A stretch of DNA of 64,000 bases from Chitinophagaceae bacterium BSSC1 (GTDB lineage: Bacteria; Bacteroidota; Bacteroidia; Chitinophagales; Chitinophagaceae): positions 186,001 to 250,000 of the forward strand of contig NKJC01000005.1 of the NCBI GenBank assembly GCA_002256435.1, in the 5' to 3' direction. The translations under genes were made by a program, and so were the position numbers. Every line of letters starts with the position of its first letter. Position 1 is the first letter of the stretch. This document shows positions 33,870 through 42,587 of this stretch, in pieces. The notes beneath the pieces are model-generated. The model was not told the origin of the DNA and ran no database searches. It was given only the letters and a program-made list of their open reading frames with translations.

Positions 33870-34889
33870 TTAATTTTTCAAATACATTTCCTCTGTTTTC
33901 TTAACATTCATTTTGTGCACCATGCGTAAGTCATAGACGGCATCTACCTTTAAAGCCATCACTTTAATGGCCACATTAATAGGAAATATTAGACTCTCAT
34001 TGGTCAAACAAAAAGAAAGATTGTTTTTGACAATATCCATTTTTACATAATCATTAATCCCCTTTCTAGATTTGATAAAGTCATAAGATTTACCCTCTAT
34101 ATAAGCATTGGGATTAGTTCCTTCCATGAGATGATATAACACTTTCTCTCCATTCTCTAGATATCGCAAATAAGAATAGGAACCTAATATTAATGCTTTG
34201 AGTGGATTGGAAGCAATTTGGAAATCCTTTGAAGCATTATTGGAACCTCTCATTAATTCTTTGGTAGCGTATCGATACATATTTTCTCCTTCTTCTCCTA
34301 CTCCAATATAGTAGGCCCAAGCAATAGTATTATTGGGCAATGTAAAAGGTTTTACAACTTTATTTGGTCTACTATTAGTAAGGGAATGAACTGTAATAAC
34401 ATCGTTTAACACTTCCTGAAAACTAGTATCAGACTTTACTGCAAATCGTTCTTGCACATCTGCATAACTAGTATCTAAAATGGTGCGATTATATACGGTA
34501 GTATTGAATTTCCTAGTTGCTTCACTGCCAGGGATGCGTTGAATTTTGAACTTACAAATCCTACCAGACAAAATATTGGTATTGGTGAATCTAAATTTAT
34601 ATACGCCAGTCTCTCTGATTTGAATTGTTTTATTGACAATTTTCTTGGTTTTGTATTCCATGTAAATTGATTGAGAAGGCATAAACATGATTTCAATTTC
34701 TTTTAGTTCTTTGCCATTAACCTCTTCAAAATTGAAAACTAGTTGGTCACCTTCTGCAAATCCATAGTAAAACACCTCATCAGTTTGAGAGGAAACTTTA
34801 ACCGTGTTTTCAGCAATATCAATAGGTGTTTGGGAAAAAGAAACAAAATGGAATAGGCATAGTGACGCCAGAAGACAGAACTTGTACAT
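33870..34889 (-). CDS. Secreted protein with GOLD-like N-terminal beta-sandwich, unknown function
   Basis: This is a 339-residue protein with a signal peptide (FCLLASLCLFHFVSFSQ). Residues of about 25-115 show a beta-rich pattern (YGFAEGDQLVFNFEEV, then IQIRETGVYKFRFTNTN and GRICKFKIQRIP) that resembles GOLD or pre-peptidase C-terminal type sandwiches. The remainder is mixed alpha/beta with no motif I recognise. A TTTG-like / TG-CT-TTTG pair on the minus strand upstream may be its promoter. The family assignment is tentative. Confidence 0.65.
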   Translation of the reverse strand: MYKFCLLASLCLFHFVSFSQTPIDIAENTVKVSSQTDEVFYYGFAEGDQLVFNFEEVNGKELKEIEIMFMPSQSIYMEYKTKKIVNKTIQIRETGVYKFRFTNTNILSGRICKFKIQRIPGSEATRKFNTTVYNRTILDTSYADVQERFAVKSDTSFQEVLNDVITVHSLTNSRPNKVVKPFTLPNNTIAWAYYIGVGEEGENMYRYATKELMRGSNNASKDFQIASNPLKALILGSYSYLRYLENGEKVLYHLMEGTNPNAYIEGKSYDFIKSRKGINDYVKMDIVKNNLSFCLTNESLIFPINVAIKVMALKVDAVYDLRMVHKMNVKKTEEMYLKN

Positions 34890-35238
34890 GCTAGGGGTTA
34901 GTGGGTTTACAAAAGCAAGATAAAATATCTAGTTTCAAAAATATGAATATTATTTATTATCATATTAAGAACAAATGGTTTTCCATTTTCACGTACTTAA
35001 AGATTTGATCTGATAACTAGGGATTTATTTATCTAGAAAAGTGACTATTTGAAAAACTGTTTTCCTGTAACTGAACAAACTCAAATTACAAAACTTTGAA
35101 AAGGCAAATTTGTTTAATCATTTGTAGATTAATATTTCAATTTGATTAAACATTAAATTTTTATTTACTATTTTTTCATGTTCATATAATTTTTTTTGCC
35201 ACTTAACCCTAGTTTCGCGGCTCATAAAAACCCCTAAA
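34890..35238. other. Divergent AT-rich intergenic region
   Basis: This 349-base spacer lies between two divergently transcribed exported-protein genes. It is strongly AT-rich. Apart from the possible minus-strand promoter at 34910-34939, I see no RNA gene, convincing palindrome or short coding frame. It must hold the promoters for both arms of the accessory cluster. Confidence 0.5.
34910..34939 (-). promoter_or_regulatory. Possible Bacteroidota-type promoter
   Basis: Read on the minus strand, TTTTG at 34940-34936 is followed after 18 bases by TGCTTTTG at 34917-34910. This differs from the TAnnTTTG -7 consensus at one position. It lies 20-50 bases before the gene ending at 34889. Confidence 0.35.
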
Positions 35239-35736
35239 ATGAATCAAATCAAAAACTACTTCCTAGTAGTATTAGTAGCTGCATTTAGTTTTGCAGGATG
35301 TTCAAAAGACAGTAATTCAGGTACCACAAGCACTTCAGGTCAAGGAGAACTCACTGGAACAGGTGGAGTAACTTTTAGTGTTAATGGTACAAATGCACTT
35401 TTCAGTAGACAAACTATCAGTGGTGTTTCAACTATCAACATTATTGGTATTGTTGGAACAGGCAAGCAATTTAGCATTGCTGCAAATAACATTACTGCAA
35501 CAGGAACATATTCTCTTGCACCTAATGCTATTCCCAACAGTTTGATAAGTGTAACCTATGTAGCTGGTTCTGCAACAACTGATAATTATTTCAGCACTGC
35601 TTCTGGAGCAACTGCTGGATCAATTACCATTACTACCCTTAGTGCTACAAGCATTGAAGGAACTTACACAGCAAAAGTAACCAACACTAGTGCAGCAGCA
35701 TTATCAGTAACAGGAACTTTTAAAGGAACTTTTTAA
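35239..35736 (+). CDS. Small lipoprotein, Ser/Thr/Ala-rich
   Basis: This is a 165-residue protein with a lipobox (SFAGC, Cys20), then a Ser/Thr/Gly-rich tether of about 20 residues and a beta-rich domain (VTFSVNGTNALFSRQTIS, ISVTYVAGSATTDNY, SIEGTYTAKVTNTSAAALSVTGTFKGTF). The layout resembles small exported proteins of the DUF6252 kind found in this phylum, but I cannot confirm the family. A strong terminator follows, so it appears to be transcribed alone. The composition is unlike that of its neighbours. Confidence 0.7.
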   Translation: MNQIKNYFLVVLVAAFSFAGCSKDSNSGTTSTSGQGELTGTGGVTFSVNGTNALFSRQTISGVSTINIIGIVGTGKQFSIAANNITATGTYSLAPNAIPNSLISVTYVAGSATTDNYFSTASGATAGSITITTLSATSIEGTYTAKVTNTSAAALSVTGTFKGTF

Positions 35737-35771
35737 GACATCTAAGTTCAAATAGAGAAACATACAGAAAC

Positions 35772-35797
35772 AAAACCCCTTTAAGTGAAGGGGTTTT
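35772..35797 (+). terminator. Rho-independent terminator after small lipoprotein gene
   Basis: The arms AAAACCCCTT (35772-35781) and AAGGGGTTTT (35788-35797) pair perfectly around a 6-base loop, and the T-run continues. It starts 36 bases after the stop codon. The A-run on the other side could make it work in both directions, but no minus-strand gene ends here. Confidence 0.88.
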
Positions 35798-35825
35798 TGT
35801 ATTTTGAAACTATTAAAATTTAAAA

Positions 35826-36905
35826 ATGAAAATCAAAAGACTAGTCATTGTTTATTTTATCTGTATACTAACATCACACTTAAATGGTCAAGGAATTGTA
35901 ACAAACTATTATTGCATATTGAAAGGACAATATTATGTATTGCCTATAAATGCAACCAATGACTCTGCAGTTGCCAGAATAATGTTCGAAAATTTTACAA
36001 ATGCAGCAGGAATAAGATTTGATCCACAATCCTTAATTTGTAATAACACTTATATTCCAGTTCCATTTAATATTATTAAATATCCCAATGTTTTATCAAG
36101 TAATTTGCTTAGCAAATCAGAAATAAAGATTTTCTCTGAGAAGAATTACAAAGGAGATATGGCTACCATACCAGTAGGAGTATCATTATCATGTATGGAT
36201 CCTAATAATCCAAGTTTTGATGAAAATTCAGAAAAAATAATTAGAAAAGTGGGGAACGATAAGATTTCTTCTATTCTGATTCCCAAAGGTTTAAAACTAA
36301 CAGCATGGGAACATTGTCCATTTGAAGGAAGGTCAAGAATAATTACATCAAATATTGCTGATTTAGAAGACTGGGATGACGTCATTTCTAGTTTAAAAGT
36401 AGCACTAATAGATTCGCTATTTTTTGAAGATGCAACCTATATTGAAGTAACAAAGGAGAATTATTCATCAAATTTTCCTTTAGCTCAATCAATGGCTAAT
36501 TTTCCTTTAGAAACTAAAAATGTTTCTTACGCTATGTCATCTATTAACAACTTACAAAATAGTAATTCAAACCCTAATTCATGGGTGCTTCAATCTATGT
36601 ATGGTACAAATACCTATTGTATTATTAACCAAAAAACAGGTGACTATTTACACACATTTAAAACAAATTCATTTTCAATTGGTGTTAGATCAGAAAATAC
36701 AAAATCAGGGTCTTCTTATTTAGATAAATCATTTTTATGGTTTCTCCAATATGACCCTTTAACTAAAACGCACCAAATAACCAATATGCTAACCGGTGTC
36801 ATGAGTAACCTTTCATTTGATGCAGTAAAGAATATATTCTATTTAGGACAAAACCCATTAGATATAAAAAACGCACGTTGGATCTTGACTCCTAATTTAC
36901 ATTAA
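35826..36905 (+). CDS. Secreted beta/gamma-crystallin protein with possible ricin-like C-terminus
   Basis: This is a 359-residue protein with a signal peptide (LVIVYFICILTSHLNGQG). Residues of about 97-195 form a beta/gamma-crystallin domain: two Greek-key motifs (IKIFSEKNYKGDM and LTAWEHCPFEGRS), each with a canonical calcium clamp of the N/D-N/D-x-x-S/T-S type (NDKISS and DDVISS). The C-terminal 110 residues have QW-like repeats (FLWFLQYDP, ARWILTP) that recall a ricin-type beta-trefoil, though weakly. Such domains often confer calcium-stabilised folding or binding to surfaces. The gene follows a terminator and precedes the paralogue B gene by 38 bases. Confidence 0.72.
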   Translation: MKIKRLVIVYFICILTSHLNGQGIVTNYYCILKGQYYVLPINATNDSAVARIMFENFTNAAGIRFDPQSLICNNTYIPVPFNIIKYPNVLSSNLLSKSEIKIFSEKNYKGDMATIPVGVSLSCMDPNNPSFDENSEKIIRKVGNDKISSILIPKGLKLTAWEHCPFEGRSRIITSNIADLEDWDDVISSLKVALIDSLFFEDATYIEVTKENYSSNFPLAQSMANFPLETKNVSYAMSSINNLQNSNSNPNSWVLQSMYGTNTYCIINQKTGDYLHTFKTNSFSIGVRSENTKSGSSYLDKSFLWFLQYDPLTKTHQITNMLTGVMSNLSFDAVKNIFYLGQNPLDIKNARWILTPNLH

Positions 36906-36943
36906 AAAATTAGTAGCTCAACCTCAGAAAACCTAACTACTTT

Positions 36944-37945
36944 ATGAAATTAGTATTTACAATATTAGCATTCCTGCCAGTTGCTTTGTTTGCCCAAAAC
37001 AAACTCCCATTTATTGAAAGTATCACAAGCGACACTTTTAATGGAAAGTATCAGCATATTATCTTCAAATATGATCAAGATAACCGTGTTACTAATATCA
37101 TTGAAACCAACTGTAAAACCCAAAAGAAATCACCTACTGATGTATTTCCATTAATTGATACATTATCAATTCAAACATTTACCTATAATGGGAGAAGTAA
37201 GAATCCCGTATCAAGAAAGATCACCAATTTTAAATTTGATCCAGTTGAAAAAGCAGCATATTGGACATATATCCAAAATTATGTTTTTATTTATCGGAAA
37301 GGTAAACATGTTCAGGACAGTATCATGAACAAAAGAAATAGATTACGCGTGGATGAGGACAATAAGGATAATGACAAACCATATTATTGGAAAGGCAAAA
37401 TTGAATATTCCAATAAAGCTATAGTGTACCATGTAGATAGGAACTATTTAAGCAAGCACATGTATGAATCCACATATGGTAGTACAACAGAAATATTGAT
37501 TAACAACCAACATAATATTGAAAAAGAAGCAGAAGAAGAGTTAATAAAAAGCCATACTGCTCCAAATCCTCCTTATTATACCTATACCAAGTTTGACAAA
37601 GCCATCAATCCTTTTAGTTACTTGAATATAGCTGGAAGTATTCCAAATGAGAAAATTTATTTATCATATAATATAAATTATCTAATTGGTAAAAAAGTAG
37701 ATTATATAGGACCGGGATATACCGATTTCAATTGGTACTTCTTTAATCAAAACAATATCACCAACTATTCTATTACAAGGGGTGAAACAGACTCAGACTT
37801 TTCAGATGTGATACATCTTTCCTACAACTATAACAAATTCAATTTACCCACTCAATGCTTTGCAGAAATTCGCAAAGAATACAGAAGTGATGGAACTTTA
37901 GTAGGCACACATCAAAAGCGTTTTACTTTCAGGTATAAGAATTAG
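36944..37945 (+). CDS. Secreted protein of unknown function, paralogue B
   Basis: This is a 333-residue protein with a signal peptide (LVFTILAFLPVALFAQ). It aligns along its length with the protein at 31935-32996: ITSDTFNGKYQHIIFKYDQDNRV, FTYNGRSKNPVSRKIT, AINPFSYLNIAGS and the C-terminal LSYNYNKFNLPTQC. No catalytic or binding motif is evident. The copies lie on opposite strands about 4 kb apart, with unrelated exported genes between. Downstream, two further exported proteins follow with short or no gaps, suggesting one transcript. Confidence 0.7.
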   Translation: MKLVFTILAFLPVALFAQNKLPFIESITSDTFNGKYQHIIFKYDQDNRVTNIIETNCKTQKKSPTDVFPLIDTLSIQTFTYNGRSKNPVSRKITNFKFDPVEKAAYWTYIQNYVFIYRKGKHVQDSIMNKRNRLRVDEDNKDNDKPYYWKGKIEYSNKAIVYHVDRNYLSKHMYESTYGSTTEILINNQHNIEKEAEEELIKSHTAPNPPYYTYTKFDKAINPFSYLNIAGSIPNEKIYLSYNINYLIGKKVDYIGPGYTDFNWYFFNQNNITNYSITRGETDSDFSDVIHLSYNYNKFNLPTQCFAEIRKEYRSDGTLVGTHQKRFTFRYKN

Positions 37946-37968
37946 TTAAGTAATTTTCAAATACAACA

Positions 37969-38739
37969 ATGAAAAATAAAATCATACTCATATCAATACT
38001 TTTCTTTTCATCAATAGCCAGTTATGCCCAAAAAAATAACCTAGATAGCCTTATACACGCGTTCAAAAGCAAAGATTTTGACGAAGTTGTATTGAGTGCT
38101 AAAATAGCATTGGAACAAAAACAAAAAGAAGCAATTCCTGCGCTGATTCAATTGCTTCAAAGTACAGAATATGCTAAATTATATTATTCTGAATTACTCA
38201 TGTATCCAGGCACAAAAAGGGTGGTTTTTGAAAAAGAAATCATCATTCCATACGAATTAGACTGGATTTCTATTAGAGCAGGTTGGTTACTAGAAGAACT
38301 CACATTCAAGGATTTTGGTTATAGATCTACTGAACTTGATAGTGAAATATTTGAAGAAATAAAACGAAATAATGAGATAGAAACAAATGAAATAATCTAT
38401 ACTATAGATTGGAAAAATAGACAAACAAACGAGCAAATTTTACAATCCAGTAAAAAAAAGGCTGAACTAGTAGCAATTTGGTGGGAGCAAAATAATGCTA
38501 ACTGGACCAGGGTTTCGGCGCTAAAAACTGCATTGCAATCTAACAATGAGTACTGTATCTCAAAAGCCCTGAATTTTATGGCTGAATATGAATCAGAAAA
38601 AAATAATTGTGATAATTTTTTTACATTATACAAGAGTGAAATTCGCCCACATATTGTTTTATTAAAGCACTCGCTTATTAAAAGCATGCCTGAAAAACTA
38701 GAAGACTATTTTCATCATGAAGGACCTAAAAGAAATTAA
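37969..38739 (+). CDS. Secreted protein of unknown function, helical
   Basis: This is a 256-residue protein with a signal peptide (IILISILFFSSIASYAQ). The early mature part (AKIALEQKQKEAIPALIQLLQSTE) resembles a HEAT- or TPR-like helical hairpin, and most of the rest is predicted helical by eye. A KEIIIPYELDWISIRAGWLLEELTF stretch looks like a buried core. No known family was recognised. It starts 23 bases after paralogue B and its 3' end is close to the next gene. Confidence 0.6.
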   Translation: MKNKIILISILFFSSIASYAQKNNLDSLIHAFKSKDFDEVVLSAKIALEQKQKEAIPALIQLLQSTEYAKLYYSELLMYPGTKRVVFEKEIIIPYELDWISIRAGWLLEELTFKDFGYRSTELDSEIFEEIKRNNEIETNEIIYTIDWKNRQTNEQILQSSKKKAELVAIWWEQNNANWTRVSALKTALQSNNEYCISKALNFMAEYESEKNNCDNFFTLYKSEIRPHIVLLKHSLIKSMPEKLEDYFHHEGPKRN

Positions 38740-38758
38740 TGTTTTAACTGTCAAAATC

Positions 38759-40051
38759 ATGAAATCATATTTAAATTTTATTCTCATACTTTTTGTTATT
38801 GTAAATGCCAAAATTTGTAATAGCCAAACAAATGAAACAAATAAATTGCTAACTAAGGCCCGCGCTTTACAGGGCTATAATACAGTTAGAAATAAAGTAT
38901 CACAGGATATTTATAATAATTTGATTGCAAAAGAACCTACCAATGCAGTATATTATGCGGAAAGCGGTTTCTTTAATCTTAATCATGCCGATAAAGAATT
39001 GGGGATGGCTGATTTAAATTTGGCTATGTACTTGTTAGAAAAAAAGGTCTGTACATGCGATTCTGAACATATCATTGCAAGCAATTATGATAGTGAAAAA
39101 AAGATCTTTGTTTGCTCAATTGAATTACTTGAAAAAATTTATAGAAATAAATGGAACCAATTTGATCACGATAATAAACTTGATTCATCCTCTATTTATA
39201 TTAATAAATTGATTCGTCTGTATACCGATTCCAGTGGAACAAAACCTGATTTTTCAAAATTTGAACATAATGAAATTGCCATTTATAAACTGAATGAATT
39301 GTATAAAGAACAGGCACAAAATTTTGGCGGTTTACACCATTATCGAGACGCATTGCTCAGCTTTAAAAAGATGACTAACGATGGTTCTTTCCAAGAAAGG
39401 AATATGAAATATATAGATTTCTATGCTATAATCGGCGAATATGATAGTGTTCTACAAATAATGCAAAGAGAACTCTTCATCAAGACAGATTCCGAGATTC
39501 GTTTTACGAATAAAAATACTTTTAAAGCCTCAAAATATTTTTTAGATTATCTATCGGCCTATATTTCAAAAAGAGATTTCGAAAGCGCATTTAATCTGCT
39601 TAACAACAATACCACACTCGTACCTAATCCAGATGTTAAGGGAAAAAACATGAAAGTATTAATGAAAGATTTTCCTATGTACCAAAAAGGGGAGAGTGAT
39701 AATAATTGTGATAGTATTATTCGAATTAATCAGTACACATCGGACTACAGTTTTTTTCATTATTTTACCTGTATTTTAAATGATTTGAAAATTAAGGATT
39801 ATGAAAATGCACTAAAATGTTTGAATAGCTTTTATAAAATCATGGAGCCTGATTTATTAAAATTGGAAAGTAGTTCTGTTACAAATCTTAATGGGGATAT
39901 ATACAAATCGGATTACGCTTTTTTTTCATTAAAAGGTTATCTATTATCTAAACTAAATAAGAAGGCTGAGGCAAAATTAGCTTACCAAGAGGCCCTCAAA
40001 TTGAATCCTGAATGTAAAGAAGCGATGGATGAATTAAAGCTTTTACAATAA
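38759..40051 (+). CDS. Secreted TPR-like protein
   Basis: From the chosen start the product is 430 residues with a leader (YLNFILILFVIVNAKICNSQ). The frame is open back to 38717, inside the upstream gene, but the extra 14 residues are charged and precede the leader, so 38759 is preferred. TPR-type helix pairs are visible, best at the C-terminus (LKGYLLSKLNKKAEAKLAYQEALKLNPECKEAMDEL) and near residues 60-90 (AVYYAESGFFNLNHADKELGMADLNLAMYLL). TPRs bind other proteins; the partner is unknown. It is the last gene of the plus-strand arm of the cluster. Confidence 0.65.
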   Translation: MKSYLNFILILFVIVNAKICNSQTNETNKLLTKARALQGYNTVRNKVSQDIYNNLIAKEPTNAVYYAESGFFNLNHADKELGMADLNLAMYLLEKKVCTCDSEHIIASNYDSEKKIFVCSIELLEKIYRNKWNQFDHDNKLDSSSIYINKLIRLYTDSSGTKPDFSKFEHNEIAIYKLNELYKEQAQNFGGLHHYRDALLSFKKMTNDGSFQERNMKYIDFYAIIGEYDSVLQIMQRELFIKTDSEIRFTNKNTFKASKYFLDYLSAYISKRDFESAFNLLNNNTTLVPNPDVKGKNMKVLMKDFPMYQKGESDNNCDSIIRINQYTSDYSFFHYFTCILNDLKIKDYENALKCLNSFYKIMEPDLLKLESSSVTNLNGDIYKSDYAFFSLKGYLLSKLNKKAEAKLAYQEALKLNPECKEAMDELKLLQ

Positions 40052-40148
40052 AGTATTGAAACAAATTAATTGTTCAAAAACATCGTTTAAAACCTGTCAT
40101 TTGTAAAAAGGCTATGCCCTACTTGTGGGATGACCCCGCTGCGTTAGG

Positions 40149-41531
40149 TCACTTTCCAATACAAAACTTAGAAAATATAAAATCCAACTGATCCTCATTG
40201 GTAATCTCACCAGTAATTAAACCTAGATAGTGCAGACACTGGCGAATATCCAGTGCAAGCAAATCACCAGTAATATGCATGTCTAGTCCTTCTGCTACAT
40301 CCTGCAAGGAAGCGGCTAGTTGCTTGAGTGCATCATGGTGGCGGGCATTGGTGACAATGGTAGCTTCTGCATTTAAATCTCCATGCACGGCTTTGTTTAC
40401 CAACGCTTTTTTGAGTTGGTCAATCCCAATACGTTGTTTAGCAGAGATAAAAATAATCTCTGGCACTTGGCTAAAAGCCGCTACAGAAGCGGGTTCTGCC
40501 GCGTCAGACTTATTGGCTATGAGTAAATATTTGATACGCTCTTTTTCAAAAACAGCCATCATTTCTTGTAACTCAACCAATGAAATCTCATTTTGATCAA
40601 ATAAGTATAAGACCAAATCTGCCGCACGCATTTTCTCAAAACTCTTTTCAATACCAATGGTTTCAATACTATCGGTACTATGTTCCCTAATACCAGCCGT
40701 ATCAATTAACCTAAAGAGAATGCCGTCAATATTTAATACTTCTTCAATAGTATCGCGGGTGGTACCAGCTAATTCGCTTACTATGGCCCTATTCTCATTT
40801 AAGAGGGTGTTGAGCAAAGTAGACTTACCAGCATTGGGTTTGCCAATAATAGCCACTTGCACGCCATTCTTAATAGCATTCCCTAATTGAAATGATTGTA
40901 ACAATTGGTTGGTAGAACTACTAAGTAATTGTATTAGTCTAACTAGCTGATCTCTATCAGCAAAAGCCACGTCTTCTTGAGAAAAATCCAATTCCAATTC
41001 AATGAGTGCAGAGAATTTAACCAACTCTTCTCTCAACTGGTGCAAGGCCGATGAAAAACCGCCGCGCATATTGTTCAAAGCCGTTCTACGGCTAGCTTCT
41101 GTATTACTGGCAATCAAATCTGCCACAGACTCTGCTTGTGCTAAATCAAGTTTCCCATTGAGAAAAGCTCGTTGGGTAAATTCTCCTGGCTTAGCCATGC
41201 GTACCCCTCTAGCGTTAATGGCCTGAATTACCTTTTCAATAATATAGGGCGATCCATGTGTACTAATTTCAATAGTGTCTTCGCCAGTATAAGATTTAGG
41301 ACCTTTGAACAAAGAGAGCACTACTTCATCCAAGGCATTATCACCCTCTTTCAAATAGCCTACGTGCAAGGTATGAGAAGCCTGTGCTTCTAAATCCTTT
41401 GATGGAAACAGACTATTGATTACAGGAAAAGCTTGTTTTCCGCTGATTCTAATCACGCCAATAGCGCCTATTCCTGGAGCTGTGGCTAGTGCCACAATGG
41501 TATCATCCCAACCTATAAATTTTGAAGACAA
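40149..41531 (-). CDS. mnmE: tRNA uridine-5-carboxymethylaminomethyl modification GTPase MnmE
   Basis: This 460-residue protein is full length. The N-terminal folate-binding domain starts DTIVALATAPGIGAIGVIRISG. The G domain has GKPNAGKST (G1), AGTTRDTIEE (G2), DTAGI (G3) and NKSD (G4). The C-terminus ends in the conserved FCIGK, whose Cys is needed for function. MnmE works with MnmG to modify the wobble uridine of several tRNAs. It is a housekeeping gene transcribed alone on the minus strand. Confidence 0.97.
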   Translation of the reverse strand: MSSKFIGWDDTIVALATAPGIGAIGVIRISGKQAFPVINSLFPSKDLEAQASHTLHVGYLKEGDNALDEVVLSLFKGPKSYTGEDTIEISTHGSPYIIEKVIQAINARGVRMAKPGEFTQRAFLNGKLDLAQAESVADLIASNTEASRRTALNNMRGGFSSALHQLREELVKFSALIELELDFSQEDVAFADRDQLVRLIQLLSSSTNQLLQSFQLGNAIKNGVQVAIIGKPNAGKSTLLNTLLNENRAIVSELAGTTRDTIEEVLNIDGILFRLIDTAGIREHSTDSIETIGIEKSFEKMRAADLVLYLFDQNEISLVELQEMMAVFEKERIKYLLIANKSDAAEPASVAAFSQVPEIIFISAKQRIGIDQLKKALVNKAVHGDLNAEATIVTNARHHDALKQLAASLQDVAEGLDMHITGDLLALDIRQCLHYLGLITGEITNEDQLDFIFSKFCIGK

Positions 41532-41606
41532 TGGAATTGTTTTTGCAAAAATAGCGTTTCATGGCTTGGTAAGACAAATCTCTGAAACCAAACTTGAACA
41601 AGACCA

Positions 41607-42428
41607 CTATTCATCCTCAGAAACTTTAAAACTAATGGCTTGCCTTTGGCGATAGACTACCTTGGTACCATTCTGTTCTGCGGGAATCCAATTAGGTCCT
41701 TTCTTAATAGCTCTAACCGCTTCTGCACCTGTTCCGTAACCTGGATCATTTTCGGCCTGAACTTCACTAATGACGCCAGCTTTATTCACCACAAAAGAAA
41801 CCACTACGGTATAAATGCCTGCAGGAGCTCCATTATTAACGGGTAAATCTCTGTTAAGGTTCTTTTCCAAGAACTTGGTCCAACCGGCTAGACCGTCGGG
41901 AAAACGGGCTTGAATTTGAACCACAGTGAATGGTACATCATAATCTTGTTTTACAGGTTCCACATAATCCTTTCCAATTGATGCTTCCACTGGTGCAGAA
42001 GGTAAACCCTGCTCCTCAACTCCTTCCACATGCTCATTGCCTATTTGAACATTTTCTAAAGCTTCAACGGGCTTCATTTCATCTTCCTCAGCAACTAACT
42101 TGTCTGGTGTAATCACAGGAACATTATATCGCTCTGCGGCAACTACTATTTTTTCTTTTGGAGGTGGGGGCAAAATTTTGTCCTTTTCTTTTTCTTTATA
42201 ACCATCCAATACCACATCAATCATGGGTTGCTCCTGAATAATTGTTCTATTACGATTGGCAAATAAATTGCCCACTATAAACAGCAGACAAATTACAAAG
42301 GTCCCCATTAATGCATATTCCATGCGCTTGTTATAATTCTTACGCAAGTCATAAGCACCATAATTTTTGTTTCGGCCCTCAAATAAGAGGTCAAGCAGTT
42401 CCGCTTGAAGGATTTGCATTTTTTCCAT
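41607..42428 (-). CDS. tonB: TonB-family energy transducer, copy 2
   Basis: This is a 273-residue protein. It has the cytoplasmic N-terminus FEGRNKNYGAYDLRKNYNKR, one transmembrane helix (YALMGTFVICLLFIVGNLFA), a proline/acidic periplasmic stretch that is shorter in prolines than in copy 1, and a TonB C-terminal domain (GIYTVVVSFVVNKAGVISEVQ, ISFKVSEDE). It carries proton-motive energy to outer-membrane transporters such as SusC. It lies downstream of copy 1 but is separated from it by a strong terminator, so it likely has its own promoter in 42429-42541. Confidence 0.9.
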   Translation of the reverse strand: MEKMQILQAELLDLLFEGRNKNYGAYDLRKNYNKRMEYALMGTFVICLLFIVGNLFANRNRTIIQEQPMIDVVLDGYKEKEKDKILPPPPKEKIVVAAERYNVPVITPDKLVAEEDEMKPVEALENVQIGNEHVEGVEEQGLPSAPVEASIGKDYVEPVKQDYDVPFTVVQIQARFPDGLAGWTKFLEKNLNRDLPVNNGAPAGIYTVVVSFVVNKAGVISEVQAENDPGYGTGAEAVRAIKKGPNWIPAEQNGTKVVYRQRQAISFKVSEDE

Positions 42429-42541
42429 AACGGTTGTTTTTTAATGTGATGGAGTAATGCAAATATTTCCATAAAACAAAACGCAAATTCATACAGCCAC
42501 ACTTCTGAAACACTAGCTATAGTTACGTTTCAGGACACAAA

Positions 42542-42569
42542 AAAGCCTCGCTCAAAAGAGCGAGGCTTT
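42542..42569 (-). terminator. Strong terminator between two tonB genes
   Basis: AAAGCCTCGCTC (42542-42553) and GAGCGAGGCTTT (42558-42569) form a perfect 12-base stem with an AAAA loop. On the minus strand it is followed by a T-run (complement of 42536-42544). It lies 18 bases after the stop codon of the gene at 42588-43418, so it ends the exbB-exbD-exbD-tonB transcript. Confidence 0.92.
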
Positions 42570-42587
42570 AAAAATATCAGAAAGAAA

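Noticed and set aside
40052-40148. Search for a terminator between the TPR gene and mnmE
   Set aside because: TGACC and GGTCA arms at the end of the spacer form only a five-base stem with no T-run.
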